A stretch of DNA of 37,350 nt from an uncultured Moraxella sp. (GCA_937889485.1 CALAPG010000040.1:1-37350), one strand, 5' to 3'; positions 16,001 to 24,498 are shown, counted from the stretch's first letter. Translations and numbers: made by a program. The notes: a model not told the origin generated them from the sequence alone.

Positions 16001-19000
16001 AAGCAACTGGGCAAGCTCGGTGATTGCGGTTTCTTGAACATTGACTTTTAGCCCCGCTGCAATGGCATCAAACATGTTAATTAATTGGTTGTGCATTGCC
16101 ATAAATTGATGATAAATCTCTTCATTTTTGGCAAATTGCGGGTATTGGGTGATTTTTTCGCATACTTGTTGTAGCGCGCTGGCAATGGCACTATAACTAA
16201 GACCTTGGGTGGCATCTGCCAGTTTTTTGGCCTGCTGGGCAAGTTCAGTGGCGTATTCAACAAGCGGCTGCTCTTCTGCAGCAAAAATTGTTTGGGCGTT
16301 CAAATCTGCATCAAGTAGGGTGTCAATATTGAGCGCCATGAGTTGTTCGACACTTAGTTGCGATGCGGCATTTTCGTCTTGCGAGGCATCAAAAGCTGCG
16401 CGTACTGCATCAATTTTCGCTTGATGGTCGGTGGCTTGCCCCGCATAGTGGTATTGCTGAAAACCCATAATATAGCTTTGTAGCGTGTGTTTGGCATCTT
16501 TTAACACGCTCATTTGAAACGCTGACAACGGGGTTTCTTTGCGTAGCATTTCTCCCAAGGTTTCTTCTAGGGCAGCGCTAAGCGCATAAACTGCTTGAAA
16601 ATCAATCAGTGCAGCACCGCCACGCAAGGTATGAAAGGCCCGTACGACTTCATCGGTAATATAGACCTCACTATCGCCTTGGTGATGGTTGATAAAATCC
16701 TCAATCGTTGCTAATAACTCGTCGGCTTCTTCCAAAAACACTTCGTCTGTGGCATTAACCGCGGGCATTACCTCGGCGCTTTGACTTTGGGTAGTCTCAT
16801 TTTGGGTCGTTTCATTGTGTAAAGCCGCTGTATCTAGATGCATGTCTAGGTTTGTATCTAGGTTTGTATCTAGCATAGACGATGGCGCGGCTTGGTTGGC
16901 GGTGGCGGGTTGTTCCGCCACGATTGGGCTTGCTGATTGGTTTTGTAGGTAAGCATTTCGGGCGGCGATATAGTCAAAACTGTCGCCTTGTTTTTTGCCA
17001 TAGGCGTCGGCGACCGCTTGCCAAAATTTGATAATATTAGGATATTGTCCAAGATTTTGCGCAAAAATTTCGATGAGTCCATCAAATGTTTTGATGACGT
17101 CATTGACCAGCGCCAATATGCCTGCGTTAATGGGTATGGTATGGTCTAATACGCGATTTAGCATATTTTCCACCGCCCAAGCAAGCTCCCCTAATTGGTT
17201 GGCGCCCACCATGCGCCCTGAGCCTTTTAGGGTATGAAAACCACGCCGTAATTCTTTTAGGGCGTCAAAATTCTCGGGACTGGTTTGCCACTGCTCATTG
17301 ATTGGGGTGATATTTTCAATGACTTCATTGGCTTCTTCAATATAAATAGCTTGTATGTCTGGATCAGTGACATTGTCTGCCACGGCAGGAAGGTTATCAT
17401 ACGCGGTTTGTATCGCTTGTGGCAGCGTAGATGCGACTGGCAGCGGCTGGGTGTCGGCAACTTGAGAGACCAAGGTTTCACTGCTGTCACTGTCTTCCTG
17501 TTGAGACTGTAAAGGCGTGTCGGCTATGCCAAGCGGTGCTACTGTCGCGTTGTTTTGCATTTTTGCAGCAGATGCCAAATCTTCCTCGGCAGCAGACTCG
17601 GGGCTCATAGCCAAACCCATACTCAAGCCTGTATAGCGGGGTAATTGCTGCAATAGGTTATTGGCTTGCACCACCGTGATAGCGGGGTCTATACGCGGTG
17701 GGTGTTGGTTGGCAAAATCGTTGACCAGCGTTGGTAGCTGCTGATGGGTATCTTTGATAAACTGCACCAAACTGGCATCGGTAGGCACGGTATGATCTAG
17801 CACGCGGTTTAGCATGTTTTCAATCGCCCAGCACATCTCAGCTACTTGGTGCGCGCCCACCATGCGACCCGACCCTTTTAGGGTATGAAAACCGCGGCGT
17901 ATGTCTTTGAGCGCTAATAGTTCTTGCGGGGCTGCTTCCCATAAAGGAATTTGCGTCGCCATTTGCGCCAACACCTCGTCCGCCTCTTCAATGAAAATCT
18001 CACGGATTTCTTCATCCATACTATAGTCATCAGGCTTCAGCGCTTGCCGAGCAGCAACCAAAGCAGCAGAGGGCGGCGGCGCGCCCGTATCTGCAAGGGG
18101 GGCAATGGCAGTCTGGTTTTGGACATCAGTAGAAGGGATAGAAGTAGAAAGCATCTCGCTAAAGACAGGTGGCGCAGCTAAGTGCTCGCCCTCATCATCA
18201 TAAATGAGTGTATCGACCTCAAAGTGCTTTTGCACAGTAGCGGCATCTGGCGCTTGTAATGGGGTTTCAATGATGCGGCTGAGCAATAAAGTAGCACGAT
18301 TAAGCTGCGTTTGGGTTTGGTCTAACAGTTCATCATTAACCGTTTCGCTAGCAAGATAGTCTAAGAACAGCTCAAAACGCGCAATCATATCGGCAATGGT
18401 ATTGGTCACCTCCCAGCTCAGCATTTGCACGTTATTTTTTTGAATACGACTAAACAACAAGCGGATTTGCTCAATTAGCTCTTGAGGACGGCTAAAACCT
18501 AGTGCGCCAAATACTTGAATCATGGCGACAAAATCGTCGTTAACGGTCAAGTCGTTTAAAGTATGTCTTTGGGTATATTGATTAAAAGACAGCTTAATAT
18601 TTTCTAGGTGAACACGGGTTTGTCTCACCGCTTCTTTTTGCGGGTCTTTGGCATAAGCAAAACGCACCATGCCAATCTCGCTGGTTAACGTGGCGGCGGT
18701 TGACAGCAATTGGCTATACAAATCTTGCAATTGGCGCTCAACCTGCCAGCCTAAGGTGGCGGTCATGCTGTCATCTTGGCTCATCAGTCTAACATCATCA
18801 ATGATTTGTGCCAGCTGATTGTCATAAAACACCCAACCACGGTTTGAAAAACTGGCTTTGAGGGCTTCTAGCCATGGCAGCACCGTCAGGGGACTTGCTA
18901 ACTGATAAATGACTTTTTCAAGTTTTGCCAACACCTGCCCAAAAAATGTCTGTGTCTCATGGTCGTGACTAAGATCAAGCTGCTGCAACACGGTTTTGGC

Positions 19001-19810
19001 AGCCTCGGTTTTGTGGGCAAGCGTAGTTAATTGTAGCAGCACATCCACCGCCAAGCGGGCGCTTGTTTCATCGGGCGTGTCATCGTGTTGAGAGCTGATT
19101 AAATCAGCACATGCCGATAAAAAAGCGGCATATTGGTTGGGCGTTGGGTGCTCGTTGAGGAGCAAACTGTGGCACCATACCGCAACCAAGCGCCAAATTT
19201 TTCGCCAAATACTGTTAGTCTGGGCACCTGCCAAATAGTCGGCAACTTGACCCAATGTGGTTAAAGGCGCAGCGTTGTTTTGTTGTTGCTGTAGCAGCTG
19301 CAAACTGTTATAACGCCACAGTTTTAGCAAATCATCCAAGCGGGTGTCTTGTAAACGGTGCACTAATGAAGGCGCAGGCAGAGATGACAAAAATGCCAAA
19401 GTCTGTGTCACTGGTAAATGGGCATCACGCTGGATTCCCAATAAATCTTCAAAATAACCAATCCGATCTACCACCCAATCTTGATGAATTTGTTGTTGCG
19501 CTTGGGCTTGTTGTAATTCAAATTGCAGCAACAAAACTGCTTGCGTTAGGTGAGTCAAATAAACCGCAGGTAATTGTTGTTTGTTAATCGCAAGCGCTGC
19601 GGTCTCAAGCGTCTTGGCAAGCGTAGACAGCATAGGTTGATTGACCAGTGCCAGCGCCCCTGTAATTTGGTGTAAATGCTGCGCCACCAACTGCCAATCT
19701 GGGGTGTTTTGGGTATCGTGCTGCTGTAACAGCTGATTAAGCTCGCCAAATACGTCCTGCAAAACAGGCATCAACCAATCTAAAGCAATTAAATTACGTT
19801 GTTTACTCAT
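13007..19810 (-). CDS. chpA: Giant hybrid histidine kinase ChpA of the Pil-Chp system
   Basis: ChpA is the CheA-like kinase that phosphorylates PilG and PilH and so controls type IV pilus extension, retraction and, in Pseudomonas, cAMP. The product is 2267 residues. Five canonical phosphotransfer domains carry HT(L/I)KG-type sites at His642, His859, His1060 (HTLRGGA), His1333 and His1521. The N-terminal region has a degenerate one with His47 (HLHQITGALAL). A CheA-type dimer segment follows at about 1640-1800, then the ATPase domain with N box at Asn1852 (LRNAVDHG), G1 box at Asp1892 (DDGRG) and GRGVGMD. Next come a CheW-like domain (about 1985-2125) and a C-terminal receiver with phospho-acceptor Asp2195. 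AGGAT lies eight bases before the ATG. Short tandem repeats encode a linker near residues 979-1010. Pseudomonas ChpA has more phosphotransfer-type domains (eight). Confidence 0.96.
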   Translation of the reverse strand: MSKQRNLIALDWLMPVLQDVFGELNQLLQQHDTQNTPDWQLVAQHLHQITGALALVNQPMLSTLAKTLETAALAINKQQLPAVYLTHLTQAVLLLQFELQQAQAQQQIHQDWVVDRIGYFEDLLGIQRDAHLPVTQTLAFLSSLPAPSLVHRLQDTRLDDLLKLWRYNSLQLLQQQQNNAAPLTTLGQVADYLAGAQTNSIWRKIWRLVAVWCHSLLLNEHPTPNQYAAFLSACADLISSQHDDTPDETSARLAVDVLLQLTTLAHKTEAAKTVLQQLDLSHDHETQTFFGQVLAKLEKVIYQLASPLTVLPWLEALKASFSNRGWVFYDNQLAQIIDDVRLMSQDDSMTATLGWQVERQLQDLYSQLLSTAATLTSEIGMVRFAYAKDPQKEAVRQTRVHLENIKLSFNQYTQRHTLNDLTVNDDFVAMIQVFGALGFSRPQELIEQIRLLFSRIQKNNVQMLSWEVTNTIADMIARFELFLDYLASETVNDELLDQTQTQLNRATLLLSRIIETPLQAPDAATVQKHFEVDTLIYDDEGEHLAAPPVFSEMLSTSIPSTDVQNQTAIAPLADTGAPPPSAALVAARQALKPDDYSMDEEIREIFIEEADEVLAQMATQIPLWEAAPQELLALKDIRRGFHTLKGSGRMVGAHQVAEMCWAIENMLNRVLDHTVPTDASLVQFIKDTHQQLPTLVNDFANQHPPRIDPAITVVQANNLLQQLPRYTGLSMGLAMSPESAAEEDLASAAKMQNNATVAPLGIADTPLQSQQEDSDSSETLVSQVADTQPLPVASTLPQAIQTAYDNLPAVADNVTDPDIQAIYIEEANEVIENITPINEQWQTSPENFDALKELRRGFHTLKGSGRMVGANQLGELAWAVENMLNRVLDHTIPINAGILALVNDVIKTFDGLIEIFAQNLGQYPNIIKFWQAVADAYGKKQGDSFDYIAARNAYLQNQSASPIVAEQPATANQAAPSSMLDTNLDTNLDMHLDTAALHNETTQNETTQSQSAEVMPAVNATDEVFLEEADELLATIEDFINHHQGDSEVYITDEVVRAFHTLRGGAALIDFQAVYALSAALEETLGEMLRKETPLSAFQMSVLKDAKHTLQSYIMGFQQYHYAGQATDHQAKIDAVRAAFDASQDENAASQLSVEQLMALNIDTLLDADLNAQTIFAAEEQPLVEYATELAQQAKKLADATQGLSYSAIASALQQVCEKITQYPQFAKNEEIYHQFMAMHNQLINMFDAIAAGLKVNVQETAITELAQLLAIQEYQAELAATTYETLHAEDELLGLFLEETQALKPEIEKSFNQWLNHLSNQEIVQVLSLQLHTLKGGAELIGIRSIAALAERGEQLYQAIQQGKLPSDTDTAVILQKVYATLDAQQKQVKQQNRAFYADDLVQQLDAILAGNLATTNLRLSVPAIVRAAPELLTDNKQSATDEVDTATVNNDPLYIQEIINNFEQRRLETWQGQEPDEDILSVYLEEVKELIDSSSQHLQEFRSNNSNISALQALQRELHTIKGGARMVGAEGIATLSHEMETIYEELGSRRKPATRMIGNLLAACHDWLASAIYVLENKFNPQTPFAFIQALQQFSRDPDSLTDIPKAGLASQIEQIDIYKSSLGQDNPDLKQRDLTIMPKMGGNFEIEQEQNNLNAEMLRISANTMERMINLSGESAINRSRIEMGMTSLTHNIEEMGATVQRLADQLRRMETELEIQILAQIGDEHRLDSEFDPLEMDQYSSLNQLSKSLSESASDLLDIKTTMLDKTRETENLLLQLSRTQADLQEGLMDSRTVPFSRITPRLQRIVRQTSTELGKTVELRILNDEGEIDRNILERITSPLEHMLRNAVDHGIEKSQERIENGKSRTGLITLEVQREGGEIVIHLTDDGRGINVNGVRQKAIEQGLISAKDTSLKPLDIMQYIFNAGLSTAKSVSQISGRGVGMDVVQSEVKQLGGVVLVDSDVGKGSRFTMRLPLTVAVSDALMVRAGDKYFAVPLVQIERVMRINVETVADFYATGAHTLNIDGEDYRLRYLNQILYGSNPIAAVAHQNSSVPVIIVRTELGQRLALQVDMIAGARIEVIVKPLGRQLSHIAGISAATIMGDGSVLLILDLVALMRNVSHTKIEQQKASQKIQKTRKPTVLIVDDSVTVRKVTSRLVERYGYEAHVAIDGIDALEKLQEMTPDAIVLDIEMPRMDGFEVANHVRHNTRLKHVPIIMITSRTGEKHRERALSIGVNEYMGKPFQEQALIATLNKLSNQLTG
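16786..16877. repeat. Two adjacent in-frame tandem repeats in chpA
   Basis: Four 12-base units based on GTATCTAGGTTT (16830-16877) encode the LDTN-LDTN-LDMH-LDTA linker, and two 15-base units based on TTTGGGTAGTCTCAT (16786-16815) encode NETTQ twice. Both units are multiples of three, so changes in copy number would alter linker length without breaking the frame. Confidence 0.85.
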
Positions 19811-19990
19811 ACCATAATCCTAGGACAACGATTTGTTTAAAATCAGTGGTAAAACTTGTTAAAAATCAGTATCAACAAAAAATTACCACCCTTATTGGCA
19901 CAATTTTATTATCATATTTTGAAAAAATAGCCTAGCGATACCGCACCTCATCTTATCATAGCATTCAATAACGCCTCTGTGCAGACAATC

Positions 19991-20950
19991 TCACGCCATG
20001 GGCGTTTGACACCGATTATCTAATTGCACAAGCCGTCTAAGCCACAGCGGGGCGGCGCGCTTGCAATAACCATTAATAGTTCCAAGGGGAAGTTTTAGCA
20101 AAGTTGGCTCATGAACCATTGTCGTCTGACCCGCCCCTAGCAATAACACCCCATCATCTGCCAAATAACGACTCAAAAAACGCACCACATCTCGCTGCTC
20201 AAACTGCCGAAAATAAATCAACACATTTTTGCACATAATCAACTGGCATTGCCCCTTCGCTAGTGGCATTGGCTGCTTTTCATCCACCAAGTTTTTACTA
20301 AAATAATGTAACCTTGCTTGCAAATGTGCTGCCAAACCAAACTTACGCTCGTCCATCGGTCGCAGCTGCCCATGATAATTTTGTGGAATAAAATCTCGTT
20401 CGCGAATACCATAACAACCTTGCTTTGCACTTGCCAACGCCTGTTGGTGAAAATCTGAGCCATACACCATAAAACGCGTACAATCGCCTAGCATCTCGTG
20501 TAGGGTCAAAGCGATAGAAACCGCCTCTTGACCACTTGCACAACCTGCACTCCACGCGTTTAGCGTAGGCAAGGTAAGCGGCAAATGGGCGGTATCGACA
20601 TTCTCATAAACGTGCTGCTGCCAATGCTGGGCATAGGCTGCCACAAACTCAAAGGTTGGCAAGTGGCGAAAAAACTGGGTGCGCGGTATTAAAATATCAT
20701 CCAGCAATTGGTGATAAAGTGGCGTATTATCAACCATCTGGCTTAATAATTCGGTGCTTGACAACTGATGAAGGCGTAATTGTCGTTCAATCACCGTTTT
20801 TACCCAATGCCACTGCACGCGTGGCAAAATAAACCCGATTTCATACTCGATATACTGTAGCCACAACGCCAATTCATGGTCAGATAGTTGGTACTGCTGC
20901 ATAAATATGCGAACCTCGGCTTGACTGACAGGGTAATCACTAAATGACAC
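19991..20950 (-). CDS. pilK: Receptor methyltransferase PilK (CheR-like)
   Basis: PilK transfers methyl groups from S-adenosylmethionine to glutamates of PilJ. The product is 319 residues. The CheR landmarks are in order: an N-terminal helical domain, LIPRTQFFRH (residues 88-96, the RxxFFR element), the SAM-binding WSAGCASGQEA (133-143), the acidic strand end VYGSDFHQQAL, and NVLIYF (242-247) in the late catalytic core. Translation appears to begin at a GTG with no good ribosome site, so expression may be low or coupled. It lies between pilJ and chpA, with a terminator-like hairpin upstream at 21013-21038 and 180 bases before chpA. Confidence 0.92.
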   Translation of the reverse strand: MSFSDYPVSQAEVRIFMQQYQLSDHELALWLQYIEYEIGFILPRVQWHWVKTVIERQLRLHQLSSTELLSQMVDNTPLYHQLLDDILIPRTQFFRHLPTFEFVAAYAQHWQQHVYENVDTAHLPLTLPTLNAWSAGCASGQEAVSIALTLHEMLGDCTRFMVYGSDFHQQALASAKQGCYGIRERDFIPQNYHGQLRPMDERKFGLAAHLQARLHYFSKNLVDEKQPMPLAKGQCQLIMCKNVLIYFRQFEQRDVVRFLSRYLADDGVLLLGAGQTTMVHEPTLLKLPLGTINGYCKRAAPLWLRRLVQLDNRCQTPMA

Positions 20951-21012
20951 ATCATGACAATACGACTATGCGTAATTAACATATCATTGATATAAATTGT
21001 TACAATTGATAC

Positions 21013-21038
21013 AAAAAGAAGGGTGGTCAATACCACCC
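21013..21038 (-). terminator. Rho-independent terminator between pilJ and pilK
   Basis: On the minus strand GGGTGGT, loop ATTG and ACCACCC form a 7-base stem that is followed at once by TTCTTTTTG. It lies 72 bases after the pilJ stop and 63 bases before pilK, and so would end or thin the pilGHIJ transcript. Confidence 0.7.
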
Positions 21039-21109
21039 ATGGTCGCTGCACACCGCTCACAGTATAGACTAGACAGATTAATGCACCCTAGCATCTATTA
21101 AAGCATCCA

Positions 21110-22516
21110 TTAATGCGTCAATGCCTCATCAGGCAGTTTAAAGCCAGAAACAGACTCTTGCAGCGCTGCCGCCATCTCATTGAGCTGCCCAATTGAGCGG
21201 GCAGCTGCCATTGTACCTGAGGTGGTTTGTGAGGTAATATCTTGAATAATATTCATGGTATTAGAAATATGACCTGCTGAAGCCGCCTGTTGGCGAGCGG
21301 CATTAGAAATACTCTGAATCAACGATGCCAAGCTATTTGAAACGGTTTGCACTTCCTCAAGCGCTTCACCCGCATCTTTTGCCAGTTTGGCACCACGCAC
21401 TACCTCAGCGGTGGTAGATTCCATAGACATAACTGCTTCATTGGTATCCGCCTGAATGGTTTTGACCAGTGTTTCAATCTGCTTGGTTGCAGTCGCTGAG
21501 CGTTCTGCTAGGCGCTGTACCTCATCGGCAACTACCGCAAAGCCGCGACCCGCTTCCCCTGCCATCGATGCCTGAATAGCCGCATTAAGCGCCAAAATAT
21601 TGGTTTGGTCAGCAATGTCGTTAATGAGTCCAACGATGTCACCAATTTCTTGTGATGATTCGCCCAATCGTTTGATACGCTTAGAGGTTTCTTGAATCTG
21701 ATCACGAATCGTATTCATCCCATCAATGGTACGTTGAACCACTTCTGCCCCGTTATAGGCAATTGCCACCGAACGGTCGGCAACCGTGGCAGACTCGGCT
21801 GCATTAGAGGATACCTGATCAATGGACACCGCCATTTCGTTAATCGCCGCAGAAACCCCTGCAATCTCTTGGGCTTGGCTTTCTGAGGCTTCGGCAAGTT
21901 CAACGGCAGTAGACTGGGTTTGGTCTGAGGCGCGTGCCACACGTTCGGCGGTCACGTTAATCGCTGATACCAGCTGGCGTAGTTGGTCAATTGCAAAGTT
22001 TACCGAGTCCGCAATTGCCCCTGTAAAATCTTCAGATACCGTGGCATTGACAGTTAAGTCACCCTCCGCCAAGTCGCCTAACTCATCAAGCAAGCGTAAA
22101 ATTGCCATTTGGTTGCGCTCATTTTCTTCTTGGATTTTTCGCGCGCGCTCGGATTCAACCTCCATTTCGTGACGTTGGCGTAGCGTTTCACGTTCGCCTT
22201 CTGCCATTTCTTTTTTGGTCTTTGCGCCAAGTTGTCTGGTTAAAAAATAAATCGCACCCGTCACCCCCACCACAATCATAATCACGGGTAGCCAAATAAT
22301 CGTGACACCATTAGCCGCAAACGCGCTATCGCTCATAATTGTTAGTAGATGATACAAAAGATAAATGAAGGCAACTAAAGCAACAATCGCACTGATAATT
22401 GCCCAGCTCATCCATTTATTTGTCCCATCATTACCTCCACGGTAATTACTGGCAGCAGAGGCGGCAGTGACAGGGGAATTTGTATTGGTACTTACGGTAG
22501 AAGTTTTAGTATCCAT
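21110..22516 (-). CDS. pilJ: PilJ, methyl-accepting receptor of the Pil-Chp system, without periplasmic domain
   Basis: PilJ is the receptor that feeds kinase ChpA. From the ATG at 22516 the product is 468 residues; an ATG at 22537 would add seven but lacks a ribosome site, while GAGGG precedes 22516. Two hydrophobic helices (about residues 36-60 and 70-93) are separated by only about ten residues (SDSAFAANG). Then come a basic coiled segment, a HAMP-like [15 protein letters not shown] (about 140-190), and a full signalling domain whose hairpin tip reads [18 protein letters not shown]. The 682-residue Pseudomonas PilJ has a periplasmic domain of about 260 residues at this point, which is missing here. 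Position after pilI fixes the identity. Confidence 0.9.
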   Translation of the reverse strand: MDTKTSTVSTNTNSPVTAASAASNYRGGNDGTNKWMSWAIISAIVALVAFIYLLYHLLTIMSDSAFAANGVTIIWLPVIMIVVGVTGAIYFLTRQLGAKTKKEMAEGERETLRQRHEMEVESERARKIQEENERNQMAILRLLDELGDLAEGDLTVNATVSEDFTGAIADSVNFAIDQLRQLVSAINVTAERVARASDQTQSTAVELAEASESQAQEIAGVSAAINEMAVSIDQVSSNAAESATVADRSVAIAYNGAEVVQRTIDGMNTIRDQIQETSKRIKRLGESSQEIGDIVGLINDIADQTNILALNAAIQASMAGEAGRGFAVVADEVQRLAERSATATKQIETLVKTIQADTNEAVMSMESTTAEVVRGAKLAKDAGEALEEVQTVSNSLASLIQSISNAARQQAASAGHISNTMNIIQDITSQTTSGTMAAARSIGQLNEMAAALQESVSGFKLPDEALTH

Positions 22517-22564
22517 GATACGGTAATCCCTCAACATAACAATTTAGTAGATAAAAAATAAAAT

Positions 22565-23101
22565 TTATAAAGCGGCTTCTAAATAACGGCTGTCTTCTGC
22601 CAATAAACTTGGCATAAACACATACCAGACTTGCTCATTTTTTCTAAAACGCCCGTGGGTATAGAGCGCTAATGGTGAATCACTGGGCATGGCAATTGGC
22701 TCATATTGCCGTTCACCAAAGGTTTGAATACCCTGCACCCCATCAACTTGAAGACCACTAAAAATTTTTGGCTGGTCAATGACCAAAATTTTTTGATTAT
22801 TGGTATAAATATTGGTGGCTACTGTTTTTAGCCCCAAAAAATTGGACAAATTGGTGATGGGTAACAACCGTCCTCGCACGTTGGCAATGCCTAATAACCA
22901 AGGCTTGGACAAGGGTACAGGGGTGTAAGGCGGTATGGATAATACCTCTGCCACATCGCCTAGCGGTGCCACTAAGTTAAATTCCCCAAGCGAAAACGCC
23001 ACCCCTAACCACTGAGTTGTTTGGTTAAAGTGGGTACCCTTTTGCCGTTTAATGCCACGGTCTGCCAGACGTAGAAGCTCAATAAAGCCATTCGAGGACA
23101 C
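22565..23101 (-). CDS. pilI: CheW-like adaptor PilI
   Basis: PilI couples receptor PilJ to kinase ChpA at the cell pole. The product is 178 residues, the usual size, and is a single CheW domain. Visible elements are the first strand GVAFSLGEFNLVAPLGDVAEVL, the receptor/kinase-contact turn PWLLGIANVRGRLLPITNLSNFLG (both as interrupted stretches of the fold, about residues 30-92), and the central ILVIDQPKIFSGLQVDGVQG (about 105-124). It starts at a GTG whose ribosome site GGAG is formed by the last codons of pilH, so it is coupled to pilH; pilJ follows after 48 bases. Confidence 0.93.
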   Translation of the reverse strand: MSSNGFIELLRLADRGIKRQKGTHFNQTTQWLGVAFSLGEFNLVAPLGDVAEVLSIPPYTPVPLSKPWLLGIANVRGRLLPITNLSNFLGLKTVATNIYTNNQKILVIDQPKIFSGLQVDGVQGIQTFGERQYEPIAMPSDSPLALYTHGRFRKNEQVWYVFMPSLLAEDSRYLEAAL

Positions 23102-23106
23102 AGCAC

Positions 23107-23469
23107 TTACTCCATGATGGTGCGAATAAGATGAATCAATGCGTCTTCTGTCACAGGTTTGGTTAAATAGTCTTTAGCGCCCTGACGCTTGCCCCACACG
23201 CGGTCTGTTTCTTGGTTTTTGGTACTAATAATGACCACAGGAATATGACTGGTTTTTGGGTCACGGGTAATTTTTCGTGTCGCCTGAAAGCCGTTCATTT
23301 CGGGCATCACCACATCCATGAGAATCACGTCAGGCAGCTGCTCATTGGCTTTTTGAATGCCCTCTTCGCCTGTGTGTGCCTCAATCACCTCATGGTGATG
23401 ACGGCTTAGAATGTCACGAAATTTTGCCATTTCTGACGGCGAGTCATCAACTACCAAAATTTTTGCCAT
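23107..23469 (-). CDS. pilH: CheY-like response regulator PilH
   Basis: PilH is a single-domain receiver that takes phosphate from ChpA and, in Pseudomonas, favours pilus retraction or acts as a phosphate sink. The product is 120 residues with no output domain. The acidic pair VVDDS (Asp8, Asp9), phospho-acceptor Asp52 in ILMDVVMPEMNG, Ser/Thr in VVIIST and the conserved lysine in YLTKPV are all present. AGAAGG lies nine bases before the ATG. It is separated from pilG by 165 bases that contain a perfect TATAAT (23521-23526, minus strand), so it may have its own promoter. pilI follows after five bases. Confidence 0.94.
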   Translation of the reverse strand: MAKILVVDDSPSEMAKFRDILSRHHHEVIEAHTGEEGIQKANEQLPDVILMDVVMPEMNGFQATRKITRDPKTSHIPVVIISTKNQETDRVWGKRQGAKDYLTKPVTEDALIHLIRTIME

Positions 23470-23520
23470 AATACGACCCTTCTAATACTGATTGATTAAG
23501 TAAAAACCTTCTATGTGCTT

Positions 23521-23526
23521 ATTATA
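23521..23526 (-). promoter_or_regulatory. Possible -10 box for pilH
   Basis: A perfect TATAAT on the minus strand lies about 50 bases before the pilH start. There is no good -35 box at the proper distance. Next to it is the 10-base palindrome CATGCGCATG. Confidence 0.35.
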
Positions 23527-23634
23527 AACCATGCGCATGCGACATTTTTTGGGCATACTCACCATGGCGGCAACACTAGACAATTACTGGCTAATCCAAT
23601 ACGTACAGTCAATAAGATACTGGCTGACGCCACG

Positions 23635-24021
23635 TTAAGATGCTGGGCGATAACGCTCAATGGCATCAAATAATTCTTCTTTGCTAAATGGTTTGGTCAA
23701 ATATTCATCTGAGCCCACAATGCGCCCGCGCGCCTTGTCAAATAGACCATCTTTTGATGACAGCATGATGACGGGTTTGGCTGAAAATTCTGCATTATTT
23801 TTGATCAGTGAGCAGGTTTGATAGCCATCTAATCTTGGCATCATGATATCAACAAAAATCACGTCGGGGTTAGAGTCCGCAATTTTTGCTAATGCATCAA
23901 AACCATCAACTGCTGTAATAACTTCGCAGCCTGCTTTGGTGAGCAGCGTTTCAGTCGTACGACGAATGGTTTTTGAATCGTCAATGATCATGACTTTTAG
24001 ACCTTGAAAATCTGCATCCAT
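23635..24021 (-). CDS. pilG: CheY-like response regulator PilG
   Basis: PilG is a single-domain receiver phosphorylated by ChpA; in Pseudomonas its phosphorylated form promotes pilus extension and polarity and raises cAMP. The product is 128 residues. It has the acidic pair IIDDS (Asp14, Asp15), phospho-acceptor Asp58 in VIFVDIMMPRLDG, Ser in IMLSSKDG and the lysine in YLTKPFS. AGGAA lies seven bases before the ATG. It is the first gene of the cluster, and the 477-base gap upstream should hold the main promoter. Confidence 0.95.
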   Translation of the reverse strand: MDADFQGLKVMIIDDSKTIRRTTETLLTKAGCEVITAVDGFDALAKIADSNPDVIFVDIMMPRLDGYQTCSLIKNNAEFSAKPVIMLSSKDGLFDKARGRIVGSDEYLTKPFSKEELFDAIERYRPAS

Positions 24022-24498
24022 AATAATTTCCTAATTTTTGTTACAATACGCTGAAATACCAATAGAAAAACCACGAGTATTCATTGATTATGGGTTAATG
24101 CTACTCTGCCACCACTGCCTAGATTATGCCATCTTATTTTTGGGGTGACCAGTGTTAATTATTGATATTCTACCACTTTACTTAGAAACTTTTGCTGGCT
24201 TTAACGCTGTTTTTAGACAAAAAAATAAAAATACGCGCTATCATGGCTGGGTTTGCGGCACACTATCCCACTTTTTTGACAAAAAACAGTGATTATTTGT
24301 GGTGTCAGTATGGTTTTTTTGGGGCAACCATGTTGGCTTAGCGCCTGCTACTGCATAACACGACAGCCACTGAAAAAACGATAACTTATAGTACAATAGG
24401 CATCACATTGGGCAAATCGCCTTTGAGTCATTAGACCATATGATATTGATTAAAATAATGGATTAATCATGAATTTTGAACAGGTTAAGGCGGCAACT
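24022..24498. other. 477-base divergent gap between pilG and the efflux operon
   Basis: This AT-rich gap must carry the promoters of the pil-chp cluster (minus) and the efflux genes (plus). The best minus-strand candidate is TGGCATAAT, an extended -10-like element at plus-strand 24123-24131, about 100 bases before pilG. On the plus strand TACAAT near 24391 could be a -10 box. I see no convincing open reading frame, tRNA or long repeat. Confidence 0.45.

Noticed and set aside
16786..16877. Phase-variable on/off switch in chpA
   Set aside because: The repeat units are 12 and 15 bases, so slippage keeps the reading frame; only linker length would vary.
20800..21060. 86-codon reading frame overlapping the pilK start
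   Set aside because: It overlaps pilK in another frame, has no family likeness and crosses the terminator hairpin; pilK is clearly the real gene.
24239..24340. 32-codon frame beginning MAGFAAHYP in the pilG-efflux gap
   Set aside because: It has no ribosome site, no family likeness, and lies in a region expected to hold promoters.
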